Part shown: piece by piece, positions 46,099 through 55,394 of the stretch
Numbering within the stretch: position 1 is the first letter of the stretch
Layout: the number at the start of each line of letters is the position of its first letter
Assembly: GCF_023008165.1 (NCBI RefSeq)
Contig: NZ_JAKQZA010000002.1
Location: 310,001-374,000, forward strand
DNA from: Kordiimonas laminariae
GTDB lineage: Bacteria; Pseudomonadota; Alphaproteobacteria; Sphingomonadales; Kordiimonadaceae
Length of the DNA stretch: 64,000 bases
Direction: 5' to 3'
Translations under genes and position numbers: made by a program
Notes under the pieces: generated by a model
Told to the model about the DNA's origin: nothing
What the model saw: the letters and a program-made list of their open reading frames with translations, nothing else
Databases searched by the model: none

Positions 46099-47052
46099 TT
46101 ACTCCACGTTAGGGATACCGCTCGCGCTCGTTGGTTTGGTTTTCTTCACTTCACTGAAAAGTTCAGAAATACCACCGATTGAGCCAATCACACTTGAAGC
46201 TTCCATTGGCATAAAGACTAGCTTTTCATTTGGTGAATTTGCAAAACTACCAAGCGCTTCAACATATTTTTGCGCCACAAAATAGTTGATCGCCTGTTTA
46301 TCACCAGCCGCAATCGCATTAGATACCATTTCCGTAGCTTTCGCCTCAGCTTCCGCTTCACGCTCACGGGCTTCAGCGTCTCTAAAGGCTGCTTCTTTAC
46401 GCCCTTCTGCCTCTAGCACGGCAGCTTTCTTTTCACCTTCTGCGCGAAGGATTTCTGCCTCTCTTAAGCCCTGAGCTTCAAGAATAGACGCACGTTTATC
46501 ACGCTCTGCCTTCATCTGGCGCGCCATCGCATCAACAATATCTCTTGGTGGTGCGATATCCTTGATTTCGATACGTGTGATTTTCACGCCCCAAGGCTGC
46601 GTTGCTTCATCCACCACATTCATCAGGCGTGCATTAATATCATCACGCTTGGAAAGCAATTCATCAAGATCCATCGACCCCATCACTGTACGAAGATTGG
46701 TCATCGTAAGGTTCAAAATGGCTAGTGTCAGATTGTTTACTTCATAGCTTGAGCGTGCAGCGTCCAGAACTTGAAAGAACACTACGCCATCAGCAGCTAC
46801 CATCGCATTATCTTTGGTAATCACTTCCTGTGTAGGAATATCAAGCACCTGTTCCATCATATTCATCTTGCTACCGATACGTTCAATAAACGGTACAATG
46901 ATATGAAGGCCCGGCCTTAAGGTTTTGGTGTATTTCCCTAGTCTTTCAACAGTATATTCAAAGCCCTGCCCCACTGTCACAACCGCGGAAAAGACAAAAA
47001 TAACCGCCAGCAAACCTACTAGCCCGACAACGATTTCCGACATCTCAAACAT
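46099..47052 (-). CDS. SPFH/Band 7 (stomatin/paraslipin, QmcA-like) protein
   Basis: The 317-residue protein has one N-terminal membrane helix (VVGLVGLLAVIFVFSAVVTV). The Band 7 domain follows, with ERLGKYTKTLRPGLHIIVPF, Q-E-V-I-T-K-D-N and L-R-x-V-M-G. A charged A/E/R-rich coiled coil ends with the ESxxxA-like region E-K-L-V-F-M-P. Such proteins form membrane scaffolds. The ATG at 47052 has GGGGG 6 nt upstream; a longer frame to 47148 would run over the terminator region and is rejected. Confidence 0.92.
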   Translation of the reverse strand: MFEMSEIVVGLVGLLAVIFVFSAVVTVGQGFEYTVERLGKYTKTLRPGLHIIVPFIERIGSKMNMMEQVLDIPTQEVITKDNAMVAADGVVFFQVLDAARSSYEVNNLTLAILNLTMTNLRTVMGSMDLDELLSKRDDINARLMNVVDEATQPWGVKITRIEIKDIAPPRDIVDAMARQMKAERDKRASILEAQGLREAEILRAEGEKKAAVLEAEGRKEAAFRDAEAREREAEAEAKATEMVSNAIAAGDKQAINYFVAQKYVEALGSFANSPNEKLVFMPMEASSVIGSIGGISELFSEVKKTKPTSASGIPNVE

Positions 47053-47115
47053 ATAATTCCCCCTAATTGGAAGGTTATCCCTAAAACCTATATATGTATT
47101 TTCAAGGCAAATAAA

Positions 47116-47139
47116 AAGGGGCAGCCAAAGCCACCCCTT
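47116..47139 (-). terminator. Terminator after the peroxiredoxin gene
   Basis: AAGGGG/CCCCTT with a partly paired upper stem is followed by T-rich sequence on the minus strand, 25 bp past the peroxiredoxin stop. Confidence 0.65.
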
Positions 47140-47163
47140 AAAAAACAATTATTTTATAACAAC

Positions 47164-47646
47164 TTACAGCTGCCCAAGCGCATGCTCCGCACTAGATACT
47201 TGGAATGCGCCAGGTTCTTCCACATTCAACTCCGTCACGGTACCGTTTTCAACAATCATGGAGAAACGAACCGACCGAAGTCCCATACCGAAACCAGAAG
47301 CATCCATCTCAAGACCGATAGCTTTAGTAAAATCGCCATTCCCGTCTGCGAGCATTGTCACTTTATCACCAGCGCCTGTGTTTTCGCCCCATGCATGCAT
47401 TACAAATACGTCATTCACAGCATAACAGGCAATTTCATCAACACCTTTTGCCTTGATCGCATCTGCTTGTTCAATAAAACCGGGTAGGTGCTTAGCAGAA
47501 CATGTTGGTGTAAACGCGCCCGGCACAGAAAAGATCACAACCTTCTTGCCTGCAAAATATTCTTCTGTCGCGATTGGCGCTGGTCCATCTGCTGTCATTG
47601 TTGTTAGCATTGCTGCAGGAATTTTATCGCCAACTTGAATAGTCAT
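47164..47646 (-). CDS. Peroxiredoxin of the Prx5 group
   Basis: The 160-residue thiol peroxidase has the peroxidatic Cys49 in F-S-V-P-G-A-F-T-P-T-C-S, followed by K-H-L-P-G-F, as in Prx5/AhpE-like redoxins. The late Arg lies in G-L-R-S-V-R-F-S. It likely uses glutathione or glutaredoxin; a separate cysteine in I-A-C-Y-A-V-N-D may resolve the disulfide. No export signal is present. The ATG at 47646 has AGGGG 5 nt upstream. Confidence 0.92.
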   Translation of the reverse strand: MTIQVGDKIPAAMLTTMTADGPAPIATEEYFAGKKVVIFSVPGAFTPTCSAKHLPGFIEQADAIKAKGVDEIACYAVNDVFVMHAWGENTGAGDKVTMLADGNGDFTKAIGLEMDASGFGMGLRSVRFSMIVENGTVTELNVEEPGAFQVSSAEHALGQL

Positions 47647-47726
47647 AATCACCCCTTACCGTTTCAGGATTAAAATTTCAGGGGACAGAGTAAAAGATTA
47701 TTCCCCTGATGAACATAATTAAGATG

Positions 47727-48527
47727 TTACAGATCAATAAACCGTTCGATGGATGCACCACGACCGTTAGTAAAACTCAAACGAACTTGCTTACCTTTGA
47801 GATCAATCTTCTTATTTCCCGTTTGAGCTGAGAGAACAAAACGAACCGTCTTTCCATCAGGCAGCATACGTTTCTTCGGCTTCCCAAAGTGAGCAACTGT
47901 GCCTATTTCCGCAAGCACATCTGCGTTTGTTAGGTTACCGGAACCTGTCGCATCGACGATAACTTTTTGATGCCCCATTTTACCGACCAATTTAGCAGAT
48001 AAAACTTCTAGGCCTGCACCATCATCACCTGCGCGCGCTGGTACTTTATCCATCCAACTGGATACACGAATATCATGAATAGAGTCGTCCGCACCGGATG
48101 TATCAACCATATAGTCTATATTAAACGGCACACAGATATCCTTGCAGACCATAAAGTCTACCTTCACAGGTACCTCAGCAGATTGTGCATCAACATAGAA
48201 CGGCATAATAACTTGTTTGCCGTATCCATATGTCTCAAGTCCAAAAAGTTCGAAGCGTTCTGGGAATGGATATAATACTTCAATCTGTTCACCACCCGAA
48301 GATATCTTCACAGGTAAGCCTGCTTCACCCGGAGAACGCCAATAAGTTTTCCAGCCCGGGGCTAACTTCGCTTCCCATGCCAGCAACTTCTTACCCGCAT
48401 CATCAGACATACTTGTCACCACGACGCGTGTTTGAAGCATTCCGTCATGATCATGCCATTTGGTTTCCGAGGCATAACTCTTCACTGATAGAATTGCACT
48501 TACCAATAATACTACAAACAATCGCAC
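47727..48527 (-). CDS. Exported DsbD-alpha (thiol:disulfide interchange N-domain) protein
   Basis: The 266-residue protein starts at a GTG with GGAG 7 nt upstream. A signal peptide (VVLLVSAILSVKSYA) precedes an Ig-like DsbD/ScsB N-terminal domain, with WKTYWRSPGEAGLP, Y-P-F-P-E-R-F-E and the redox pair in F-M-V-C-K-D-I-C-V-P-F. The membrane and thioredoxin domains of a full DsbD are absent, so it is a stand-alone periplasmic thiol protein that needs an electron donor elsewhere. It lies next to the peroxiredoxin gene on the same strand. Confidence 0.88.
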   Translation of the reverse strand: MRLFVVLLVSAILSVKSYASETKWHDHDGMLQTRVVVTSMSDDAGKKLLAWEAKLAPGWKTYWRSPGEAGLPVKISSGGEQIEVLYPFPERFELFGLETYGYGKQVIMPFYVDAQSAEVPVKVDFMVCKDICVPFNIDYMVDTSGADDSIHDIRVSSWMDKVPARAGDDGAGLEVLSAKLVGKMGHQKVIVDATGSGNLTNADVLAEIGTVAHFGKPKKRMLPDGKTVRFVLSAQTGNKKIDLKGKQVRLSFTNGRGASIERFIDL

Positions 48528-48704
48528 ATTTATTCTCCGGCAAATTTTCCTTTTATATAAGCGAGCACCCTTACATTCTCCAATCGCCTTTTATCACAAA
48601 CTCGTCAGATTGCAGGAACTAAACAGAATAAACACCTCATTTGCTTCATTGCTTCACCTACCTTGAGAGAGTAAACTATACATAAATAACAAAAGGACAC
48701 GACC

Positions 48705-49268
48705 TTGACGTCAGCGAATTTTTTAGACAGTAAACTTCTTCTTGCAATGCCAAGCATGACCGATGAAAGGTTCGACAGAACAGTCATTTATTTATGCACT
48801 CATGACGAATCTGGCGCTATGGGACTGGTTATTAACCAGCAGGCAGAAAACCTTAACTTCGAAGAACTACTCACACAGTTAAACATTGAAACCCACCCTA
48901 ATACACCGGACATTCCAGTTCATCGTGGGGGCCCTGTGGAACCAGGTAGAGGGTTTGTTCTACATTCCGCAGATTTCGTACAGGACAGCACGCTTGTTGT
49001 TAGTGAAACATTGGCGCTTACTGCAACCGTCGATATCTTGAGTGCTATGGCCGAAGGCAAGGGACCAATACATAATCTGTTAGCTCTTGGCTATGCAGGT
49101 TGGGGACCCGGCCAGTTGGAAGACGAAATCATTGCTAACAGCTGGCTTACGGCAGAAGCTGATGAAGAGATTATTTTCAATACCGACTTTGAACAAAAAT
49201 GGCCTCGGGCCATGGCAAAATTAGGCGTGAATATATCTATGCTTTCCACAGATGCAGGACATGCCTGA
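48705..49268 (+). CDS. YqgE/AlgH family protein
   Basis: The 187-residue protein has the family signature: L-D-S-K-L-L-L-A-M-P-S-M near the start, GAMGLVINQ, H-R-G-G-P-V-E-P, and A-L-G-Y-A-G-W-G-P-G-Q-L-E-D-E. Its biochemical function is unknown. The start is TTG with AAGGA 7 nt upstream. Its stop abuts the stop of the convergent PAS gene, with no base between. Confidence 0.92.
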   Translation: MTSANFLDSKLLLAMPSMTDERFDRTVIYLCTHDESGAMGLVINQQAENLNFEELLTQLNIETHPNTPDIPVHRGGPVEPGRGFVLHSADFVQDSTLVVSETLALTATVDILSAMAEGKGPIHNLLALGYAGWGPGQLEDEIIANSWLTAEADEEIIFNTDFEQKWPRAMAKLGVNISMLSTDAGHA

Positions 49269-49958
49269 TTAATGATGCTGAAAACTTGTATCAATATTAG
49301 CTAAACTTAGTGATGGGATTGCAGTGTAAAGCTGATGCTGGCCTTTACGGTCAATCTCAATCACTTTAGGCAAATCTATTGCCCTTAAAGTTACCTTCAG
49401 GCTATCCAGCAAATCTTTTACACGTTTAGATAAATGCTCTTCCATAAGCGCTCTAGGTGACGGCACCACAAGTAGCTGTTGCAAGCTCTGTTCGAACCCG
49501 CCCCATTTATCAATAAAGCCCTGATTATTCACCTCAAATGGGCGAACTACACCAACCATAATAACACCGCCCATCGCTCGTTCTTCAATAAAAGGGAGTG
49601 ATAGAACTTCCAAATCAAAATTGGAGTCAGCTTCAATTTGGAAGGTACCAGTTCTGAGAATACCGCACCCTTGGACAAGCGCTGTTGCGTACATCTCTTC
49701 CATAACAGAACCCTGTTCTGTTTCAGAGAAAACACTACTGTAGGTTCTACCCGCCATACCGCGCCCCATAGCACTTTCCAGAGCCGAACCTGCAAGGCGG
49801 TATCTAAGTGCACCATCTGGTGCCATTTCTAAAATAAACATCCAAGGTAAGATACTTGTAAGTTCCCGCAGGTCTAATTGTCCTCTTTGCGGAACGCTGT
49901 TACCTTTACACAAGGAATACCAATAGCCTAAAAACAGGCATATCTCAGGACACAACAA
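49269..49958 (-). CDS. PAS_5-type (DUF1457-like) PAS domain protein
   Basis: The 229-residue protein has the alphaproteobacterial PAS_5 layout: Y-W-Y-S-L-C-K-G-N-S-V-P-Q-R-G, then L-T-S-I-L-P-W-M-F-I-L-E, R-Y-R-L-A-G-S-A-L and a C-terminal extension. These domains are soluble sensors or adaptors with unknown ligands; there is no attached output domain. The start is a TTG at 49958 with GGAG 8 nt upstream, as no ATG exists near the N-terminus. It is related to the two tandem PAS genes near 61 kb. Confidence 0.75.
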   Translation of the reverse strand: MLCPEICLFLGYWYSLCKGNSVPQRGQLDLRELTSILPWMFILEMAPDGALRYRLAGSALESAMGRGMAGRTYSSVFSETEQGSVMEEMYATALVQGCGILRTGTFQIEADSNFDLEVLSLPFIEERAMGGVIMVGVVRPFEVNNQGFIDKWGGFEQSLQQLLVVPSPRALMEEHLSKRVKDLLDSLKVTLRAIDLPKVIEIDRKGQHQLYTAIPSLSLANIDTSFQHH

Positions 49959-50085
49959 TTAATTTTCTCCCCAAACGTTGTGGGGATACTACCACTTGCG
50001 CCAACCCTGAGCAATCAGGGAAACCTCGTACAGTTATTAATTCAACTGATTAAATGTTCAGAAAAAGCAAATGTAAAAGAAACAA
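49959..50085 (-). other. Spacer with a GNRA-capped hairpin after the M16 protease gene
   Basis: CCCTGA-GCAA-TCAGGG (50005-50020) is a perfect stem. On the plus strand its loop is a GNRA tetraloop. No U tract follows on the minus strand. The rest shows no gene. Confidence 0.45.
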
Positions 50086-51324
50086 TTAAAAACTAATTGT
50101 ATCAAAGTTTCCGTTACCTACCACTGCAATAGAAGTTTGGTTCTGATCAATGATTGTTGTGCCAATATTTCTTACTTGCTCTACAGACACAGATTCTACG
50201 TTTGCAATCATTTCTTCAACAGGGATTACGCGATCAAAAACAAGTAATTGCCGCCCAAGTTGTTCCATTCTTGATGTTGTCGATTCGAGCGCCATCATCA
50301 AACTTGCCTTCAATTGCGCGATTGCGACATTAAATTCCTGCTCTTCAGGCCCATCAGCTAGCGCCGCCATTTCAGCCTGAATTACAGGGATCATTTCATC
50401 AACCATATCAGGGCCTGTACCTGCATAAAGGCCAAACAACCCTGTATCCTGATGACTGCTTGTAAAACTGTAAACTGAATAGGCCAGGCCTCTTCGCTCT
50501 CGCACTTCCTGGAACAAACGAGAGGACATGCCCCCACCTAGGATTGTGGAATAAACCTGTGCAGCATAATAATTTTCGTCATGGAACGAGGTACCAGGCC
50601 AAGCGGCAGCAATGTGAACTTGTTCAAGGTCACGTTTTTCTATTTTCCGACCACCAGTATAAACCGCCTGCTCTGCGCGTTGCTTTACGCCAGATGGCAT
50701 ACGGCCCATTTTCTCTTCAACTGCTTTAACAACCGCATCATGGTCCAAATATCCAACAGCTGAAACAACAGTGTTGGCGCCAACATAATTTGTTGAAAGA
50801 TAGCTTAACAAATCATTTTGCGTGAAAGAGCGAATTGTTTGTTCTGTGCCCAGTATCGGACGCCCGATTGCCTGATTACCGTATGAAATACCTTGGAGAT
50901 GATCAAAGATTACATCATCTGGAGTATCAAGGGATTGCCCTACTTCCTGCAAGATTACTTCTTTTTCTCTATCCAGCTCTTTCTGGTCACACACACTGTT
51001 CATAACAATGTCGGATAGCACATCAAGTGCCATAGAAAGGTCGTCTTTCAAAACACGGGCGTAGTAGGTGGTATTATCGCGAGTGGTATATGCATTAATA
51101 TGACCACCCAAACTTTCGATCCCCAATACAATATCTTTAGCAGACCGGGTCTTCGTGCCTTTAAACAGCATATGTTCGAGACAATGCGTAATACCATTCA
51201 GAGCCTCAGGCTCATGCCTTGCTCCAACATCTGTCCAGATACCAATAGATACGGTTTCCAAACTTGCACGGTGTTCTGTAATAACCCGAAGGCCGTTTGA
51301 TAAGGTGGTAACCTGAACGGTCAA
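50086..51324 (-). CDS. M16-family zinc metalloprotease (processing-peptidase-like)
   Basis: The 412-residue protease has the inverted zinc motif HxxEH as H-C-L-E-H (residues 47-51), with a further glutamate in D-R-E-K-E-V-I-L-Q-E-V. It has a second, glycine-rich lobe with G-G-G-M-S-S-R-L-F-Q-E-V-R-E-R-R-G-L-A-Y. The family is closest to mitochondrial processing peptidase beta, and pairing with thrC is classical in alphaproteobacteria. The start is TTG overlapping the thrC stop by 4 bp, with AAGGA 8 nt upstream. The substrate is unknown. Confidence 0.93.
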   Translation of the reverse strand: MTVQVTTLSNGLRVITEHRASLETVSIGIWTDVGARHEPEALNGITHCLEHMLFKGTKTRSAKDIVLGIESLGGHINAYTTRDNTTYYARVLKDDLSMALDVLSDIVMNSVCDQKELDREKEVILQEVGQSLDTPDDVIFDHLQGISYGNQAIGRPILGTEQTIRSFTQNDLLSYLSTNYVGANTVVSAVGYLDHDAVVKAVEEKMGRMPSGVKQRAEQAVYTGGRKIEKRDLEQVHIAAAWPGTSFHDENYYAAQVYSTILGGGMSSRLFQEVRERRGLAYSVYSFTSSHQDTGLFGLYAGTGPDMVDEMIPVIQAEMAALADGPEEQEFNVAIAQLKASLMMALESTTSRMEQLGRQLLVFDRVIPVEEMIANVESVSVEQVRNIGTTIIDQNQTSIAVVGNGNFDTISF

Positions 51325-52718
51325 GAGCCGTTTCCTTCCAAGATTCTTCGCTGCAACATCTTTTTATCATTTGGCAGCACTTCGAAGCGTTCTTCACGCT
51401 CATAAAGATCGGCCATATGCTGAGGAAGATTTGGAATTACTCCACACGCCTCCTCTACCGCAGCACCGAACTTAACAGGGTGCGCAGTGGAGAGTGTTAT
51501 ATTCGGAACTGCAGAAGAATCAAGGCTTGTACGCGCCACTTCAATGCCTACAGCGGTGTGAGGGTCTGAAATATAACCATTTTCTTCAAAAATACGCTTC
51601 ATAACCGCTTTTGTCGTAGCGTCGTCTACCCGGTCTGCAACAAAGTTATCTTTAAGAATCGCATGATGGTCAGGTGACAAACTGAAGAATTTATCCGTCG
51701 CAAAGCTATCCATATAACTCTGCACCATATCGCCATCACGTCCGGTAAGATCAAAAATCAGGCGTTCAAAGTTGCTTGAAACCTGAATATCCATGCTCGG
51801 AGAAAGCGTAGCGTGCGTTTCACCAGAAGCATATGTACCGGTATTAAGCGTACGAGCGAGAATATCATTGCTGTTTGTAGCAATCGCCAATGTTTCAATC
51901 GGCAGGCCCATGCTCTTTGCTATGTAACCCGCGAAAATATCCCCAAAGTTCCCGGTAGGAACACTGTAAGAAACTTTTCTATCTGGCGCACCTAACGCCA
52001 CAGCGGATGTAAAATAATATACGATCTGGGCCATCACCCGGGCCCAGTTAATCGAATTCACTGCCGTCAGGCCAACCTTATCACGGAATGCAAGATCATT
52101 AAAACACGCTTTCACAAGTGCCTGACAGTCATCAAAGGTACCCTCAACAGCAATATTCACCACATTCGGTTCAAGCACTGTTGTCATTTGCTTGCGCTGC
52201 ACATCAGAAACGCGATCTTTGGGATGAAGCATATATATGCGCACGTTGTCACGCCCACGACAGCCTTCAATCGCTGCAGAGCCCGTATCCCCAGATGTTG
52301 CACCGAGAATTGTGAGCTTCTCTTTACGCTTTTCCGTAAAGTGGTCGAAAAAACGCCCTAGAAGCTGTAGCGCGAAATCCTTGAACGCCAACGTCGGCCC
52401 ATGGAACAGCTCTAAAAGCCAATCATTGGGGGAAAGCTGCACCATCGGGGCAACAGCATTATGCTGAAATGCATCGCCGTATGTTGCATCAAGCATTTTT
52501 TTCAGGTCAACATCAGAAACGGAACCCGCAACAAACGGCTGAATTACCTTGAAAGCGACATCAGCATAAGAAAGGCCTCGCATCGATCGAATATCTTCTG
52601 CGGTAAAGCTGGGAATTTCCTCAGGCACATAGAGACCGCCATCACGGGCAAGACCTGTGAGTGTTACACCTTCAAAATCTAAAACATCGGCCTTGCCACG
52701 CGTGGAAATATATTTCAC
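51321..52718 (-). CDS. thrC: Threonine synthase
   Basis: ThrC converts O-phosphohomoserine to threonine with PLP. The 465-residue protein opens M-K-Y-I-S-T-R-G-K, as the family does, from a GTG at 52718 with GAGAG 8 nt upstream; a TTG two codons earlier is less likely. The PLP lysine lies in GPTLAFKDFALQLLG. The phosphate-binding segment is G-A-T-S-G-D-T-G-S-A-A, and V-P-T-G-N-F-G-D is also present. It is coupled to the M16 protease gene. Confidence 0.95.
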   Translation of the reverse strand: MKYISTRGKADVLDFEGVTLTGLARDGGLYVPEEIPSFTAEDIRSMRGLSYADVAFKVIQPFVAGSVSDVDLKKMLDATYGDAFQHNAVAPMVQLSPNDWLLELFHGPTLAFKDFALQLLGRFFDHFTEKRKEKLTILGATSGDTGSAAIEGCRGRDNVRIYMLHPKDRVSDVQRKQMTTVLEPNVVNIAVEGTFDDCQALVKACFNDLAFRDKVGLTAVNSINWARVMAQIVYYFTSAVALGAPDRKVSYSVPTGNFGDIFAGYIAKSMGLPIETLAIATNSNDILARTLNTGTYASGETHATLSPSMDIQVSSNFERLIFDLTGRDGDMVQSYMDSFATDKFFSLSPDHHAILKDNFVADRVDDATTKAVMKRIFEENGYISDPHTAVGIEVARTSLDSSAVPNITLSTAHPVKFGAAVEEACGVIPNLPQHMADLYEREERFEVLPNDKKMLQRRILEGNGS

Positions 52719-52789
52719 GATCAATACTCTCAGCTTTACAATTATTGCGCAGAGCTAGTCATAATTTGTGATGCGTCAAAGCGCAAGCC

Positions 52790-53503
52790 TCAACTATTCT
52801 CGCGACCTCTTTTCAGGCCAAAAAGTATGTAAATAGCAAGAAGTGTAGCAGCTAGACCAAACCAGGTGATCGTATATTGAAGATGATTGTTAGGGATATC
52901 TACACGCACCTGTCCGCCAAGAGGCAGGCTTCCCTTACCACCTACCTGATCTGAAAACACCCGGAAGTGATAATACTCTTTGGTACGCAAACCAAAAGCC
53001 TCTGCCATTTCGTGTACGTTGGCTACATACCATGTATTACCAGTTGGATCATTTGCAGGAGTAAAACTTGAAGCTTCGGCACTTGTCCGCAGCACACCTG
53101 TGATACTCACATCTCCTGCAGGCAACTCTGGTAGCGTATCTTCGGTCATGGGTATCCACCCCCAGTTAACCAGCACTGCCATTCCGAACGTAGTTTTGAC
53201 CGGGCTATATAGGTAGTAACCCGGCTTTCCATCAACATTGGTGCCGAATAGCTTAAGCGGTTCTGAGGTACCATGTGTACCAGAGAAGTAAACTTTGCGG
53301 TAATTTAGTTGGGCTGGGTCATCCACATGCACGGGCAGCTTGATTGGTTCAGCAGTTAACCCTTCTTCAATCTGTGCAAGCATAGCTGTTTTCGGGCCAA
53401 CTTTACGCGCCTGCCATGTACCAAGACTGCTTAGGATAACAAGCGAGATAACGGTTGCAATAGTAAGACCTGTACCCGGCTGAAAACGTTTCTTCTCTGC
53501 CAT
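52790..53503 (-). CDS. SURF1-family cytochrome oxidase assembly protein
   Basis: The 237-residue protein has one membrane helix near each end (VISLVILSSLGTWQ and FGLAATLLAIYILFGLKRG) and a periplasmic middle. Family marks are L-G-T-W-Q-x-R-K, V-L-V-N-W-G-W-I-P and the late L-Q-Y-T-I-T-W-F-G-L. SURF1 helps insert haem a into subunit I. It lies 5 bp from the DUF983 gene in the oxidase operon. Confidence 0.93.
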   Translation of the reverse strand: MAEKKRFQPGTGLTIATVISLVILSSLGTWQARKVGPKTAMLAQIEEGLTAEPIKLPVHVDDPAQLNYRKVYFSGTHGTSEPLKLFGTNVDGKPGYYLYSPVKTTFGMAVLVNWGWIPMTEDTLPELPAGDVSITGVLRTSAEASSFTPANDPTGNTWYVANVHEMAEAFGLRTKEYYHFRVFSDQVGGKGSLPLGGQVRVDIPNNHLQYTITWFGLAATLLAIYILFGLKRGRENS

Positions 53504-53508
53504 AACTC

Positions 53509-53922
53509 TTAACCTTCGTCTGTTAACTGGCCTTCATGAGCATCATGATGGAATTGCAGCGCTACTAAAGTTGCTTTGATAACTCGAAGAAGCCAGATGG
53601 TACCACCAATGATCATAGCAATCAGAAAGATCATAATAGCCCACATGGGTAACCCGATTGCTGCATAGAGATATGCACCGATAATAGCACAGAGCGCCCC
53701 AAGGATCATGATCACGAATATCTGGGCCCCATCACCCGCATCTGCTTTACTTAGATCAAATCCGCAATTCTCGCAGACACCTCGAAGTTCCAACAGGCCG
53801 TTATAGATAGGTGCGTCACCACAGTTCGGGCATTTGCAGGAAAGTCCGGCCTTATACGGAGAAACCGACCGAGATTGCTCTCGATCGGTTTCTTCAACTT
53901 GATCTGATTGTTGGTCAGCCAC
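53509..53922 (-). CDS. DUF983 zinc-ribbon membrane protein
   Basis: The 137-residue protein has a cytoplasmic zinc ribbon, C-K-C-P-N-C-G followed by C-E-N-C-G-F-D. Two membrane helices follow (FVIMILGALCAIIGAYLYAA and WAIMIFLIAMIIGGTIWLL). DUF983 genes commonly sit in alphaproteobacterial cytochrome c oxidase operons, between subunit III and SURF1, and are presumed to aid assembly. The start is a GTG, 3 bp after ctaE. Confidence 0.88.
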   Translation of the reverse strand: MADQQSDQVEETDREQSRSVSPYKAGLSCKCPNCGDAPIYNGLLELRGVCENCGFDLSKADAGDGAQIFVIMILGALCAIIGAYLYAAIGLPMWAIMIFLIAMIIGGTIWLLRVIKATLVALQFHHDAHEGQLTDEG

Positions 53923-53925
53923 GGA

Positions 53926-54774
53926 TTATTGGCCGCCCCAGATGTATACGCAGATGAACAGGAACAGCCATACAACGTCTACAAAGTGCCAGTACCAAGC
54001 AGCTGCTTCAAAACCGAAGTGGTGATCAGTCTTGAAGTGACCTTTGTATAGACGGCCCAAGCATACTGCTAGGAAGATTGTACCAACGAATACGTGGAAG
54101 CCGTGGAAACCTGTCGCCATATAGAATGTAGCGCCGTAAATGTTGCCAGAGAAACCAAACGCAGCGTGGCTATATTCATAACCCTGAACTACAGAGAAGA
54201 TCAGGCCAAGAGCAACTGTCAGCCAAAGCGCTTGTTTCGCCGCTTCACGGTTACCTTCAACAATAGCATGGTGCGCCCATGTTACTGTTGTACCAGATAA
54301 TAGAAGAATGAGTGTGTTGATCAAAGGCAGGTGGAATGGATCAAATGTCTCAATACCTTTTGGAGGCCATACAGCTTCCTGACCAAGGGATGAGAATAGA
54401 TCAGCCGGATCAACAGGCAGTGCCGGGTATAGAGACGCATTAAAGAACGCCCAAAACCATGCAACGAAGAACATTACCTCAGAAGCAATGAAGAGGATCA
54501 TGCCGTAGCGCAGACCAATTTGAACTACAGGTGTATGATCACCTGTTTCACCTTCGTGAATTACGTCTTTCCACCAAGCGATAGAACCGTAAACCGTACC
54601 TAGAAAGCCGATAATTAGAGCATAACTACCCCAACCGCTTGCACCAAAAAGCTCAGCTTCTGGCTTCATTGCGAACACAGCACCCACCATCATGATCAAT
54701 ACAAAGAATGATACAAATGCAGGCCATGGGCTTGGGTTTACCAGATGGTAGTCGTGTTTAACTTCGCCCGCCAT
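53926..54774 (-). CDS. ctaE: Cytochrome c oxidase subunit III
   Basis: This is the third core subunit of the aa3 oxidase. The 282-residue protein has seven membrane helices and family marks H-D-Y-H-L-V-N-P-S-P-W-P, W-W-K-D-V-I-H-E-G, SEVMFFVAWFWAFF, and F-Y-M-A-T-G-F-H-G-F-H-V. The last segment, H-F-V-D-V-V-W-L-F-L-F, is typical. It stabilises proton uptake in subunit I. AGGAG lies 7 nt before the start. Confidence 0.97.
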   Translation of the reverse strand: MAGEVKHDYHLVNPSPWPAFVSFFVLIMMVGAVFAMKPEAELFGASGWGSYALIIGFLGTVYGSIAWWKDVIHEGETGDHTPVVQIGLRYGMILFIASEVMFFVAWFWAFFNASLYPALPVDPADLFSSLGQEAVWPPKGIETFDPFHLPLINTLILLLSGTTVTWAHHAIVEGNREAAKQALWLTVALGLIFSVVQGYEYSHAAFGFSGNIYGATFYMATGFHGFHVFVGTIFLAVCLGRLYKGHFKTDHHFGFEAAAWYWHFVDVVWLFLFICVYIWGGQ

Positions 54775-54830
54775 AAAATTTCTCCTGACAAAATACCGGA
54801 AAATCCGGCATTCCTAGTTCCCTAAATCAA

Positions 54831-55394
54831 TCAGCGACCAGCAAGCACTTCCGCCATTTCTTCGTCATCCAGTACGAAGAATGTATATGAAAGTGTTACT
54901 TCGGTAACTTCATCCAAATTCAGATCCTCATCAATCGAAGGATCAATATAATAGACTACAGGCATCTGTACCCGTTCGCCTGGTTTCAAAATCTGCTCGG
55001 TAAAGCAGAAACAATCTACTTTCGCAAAATAACTGCCAGCTTTATGTGGTGCCACATTATATGTAGCACGCCCAACTAGTGTTTTATCAGTTGGGTTATA
55101 AGCTTCATAATAAGCAAGCCCCTGCTCGCCTACCTTCAGTGTTTGCGAAATCTGCATTGGGGCAAAATCCCAAGGCATATCTCTGTGAGTGTTTGCGATA
55201 AAACGAACACGCATATCCCGATTAATGGTATTTACAGATGCCAGTTCTTCAGACCTTTGCGTCGTACCGCCATAACCTGTTACTTTACAGAACAGATCAT
55301 AAAGCGGCACAGCGGCATAAGCCATACCCAGCATTGCAACCACAACACCACCAGCCATCAGAGCTACTTTTTTATTTTTGCTCTCAGCGCTCAT
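54831..55394 (-). CDS. ctaG: Cytochrome c oxidase assembly protein CtaG (Cox11)
   Basis: CtaG delivers copper to the Cu(B) site of subunit I. The 187-residue protein has one N-terminal membrane helix (VALMAGGVVVAMLGMAYAAV), then a periplasmic Ig-like domain with the copper cysteines in K-V-D-C-F-C-F-T-E-Q. An additional Cys lies in Y-D-L-F-C-K-V-T-G-Y-G-G-T. The start overlaps the stop of the small CoxF-like gene as TAATG. Confidence 0.96.
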   Translation of the reverse strand: MSAESKNKKVALMAGGVVVAMLGMAYAAVPLYDLFCKVTGYGGTTQRSEELASVNTINRDMRVRFIANTHRDMPWDFAPMQISQTLKVGEQGLAYYEAYNPTDKTLVGRATYNVAPHKAGSYFAKVDCFCFTEQILKPGERVQMPVVYYIDPSIDEDLNLDEVTEVTLSYTFFVLDDEEMAEVLAGR

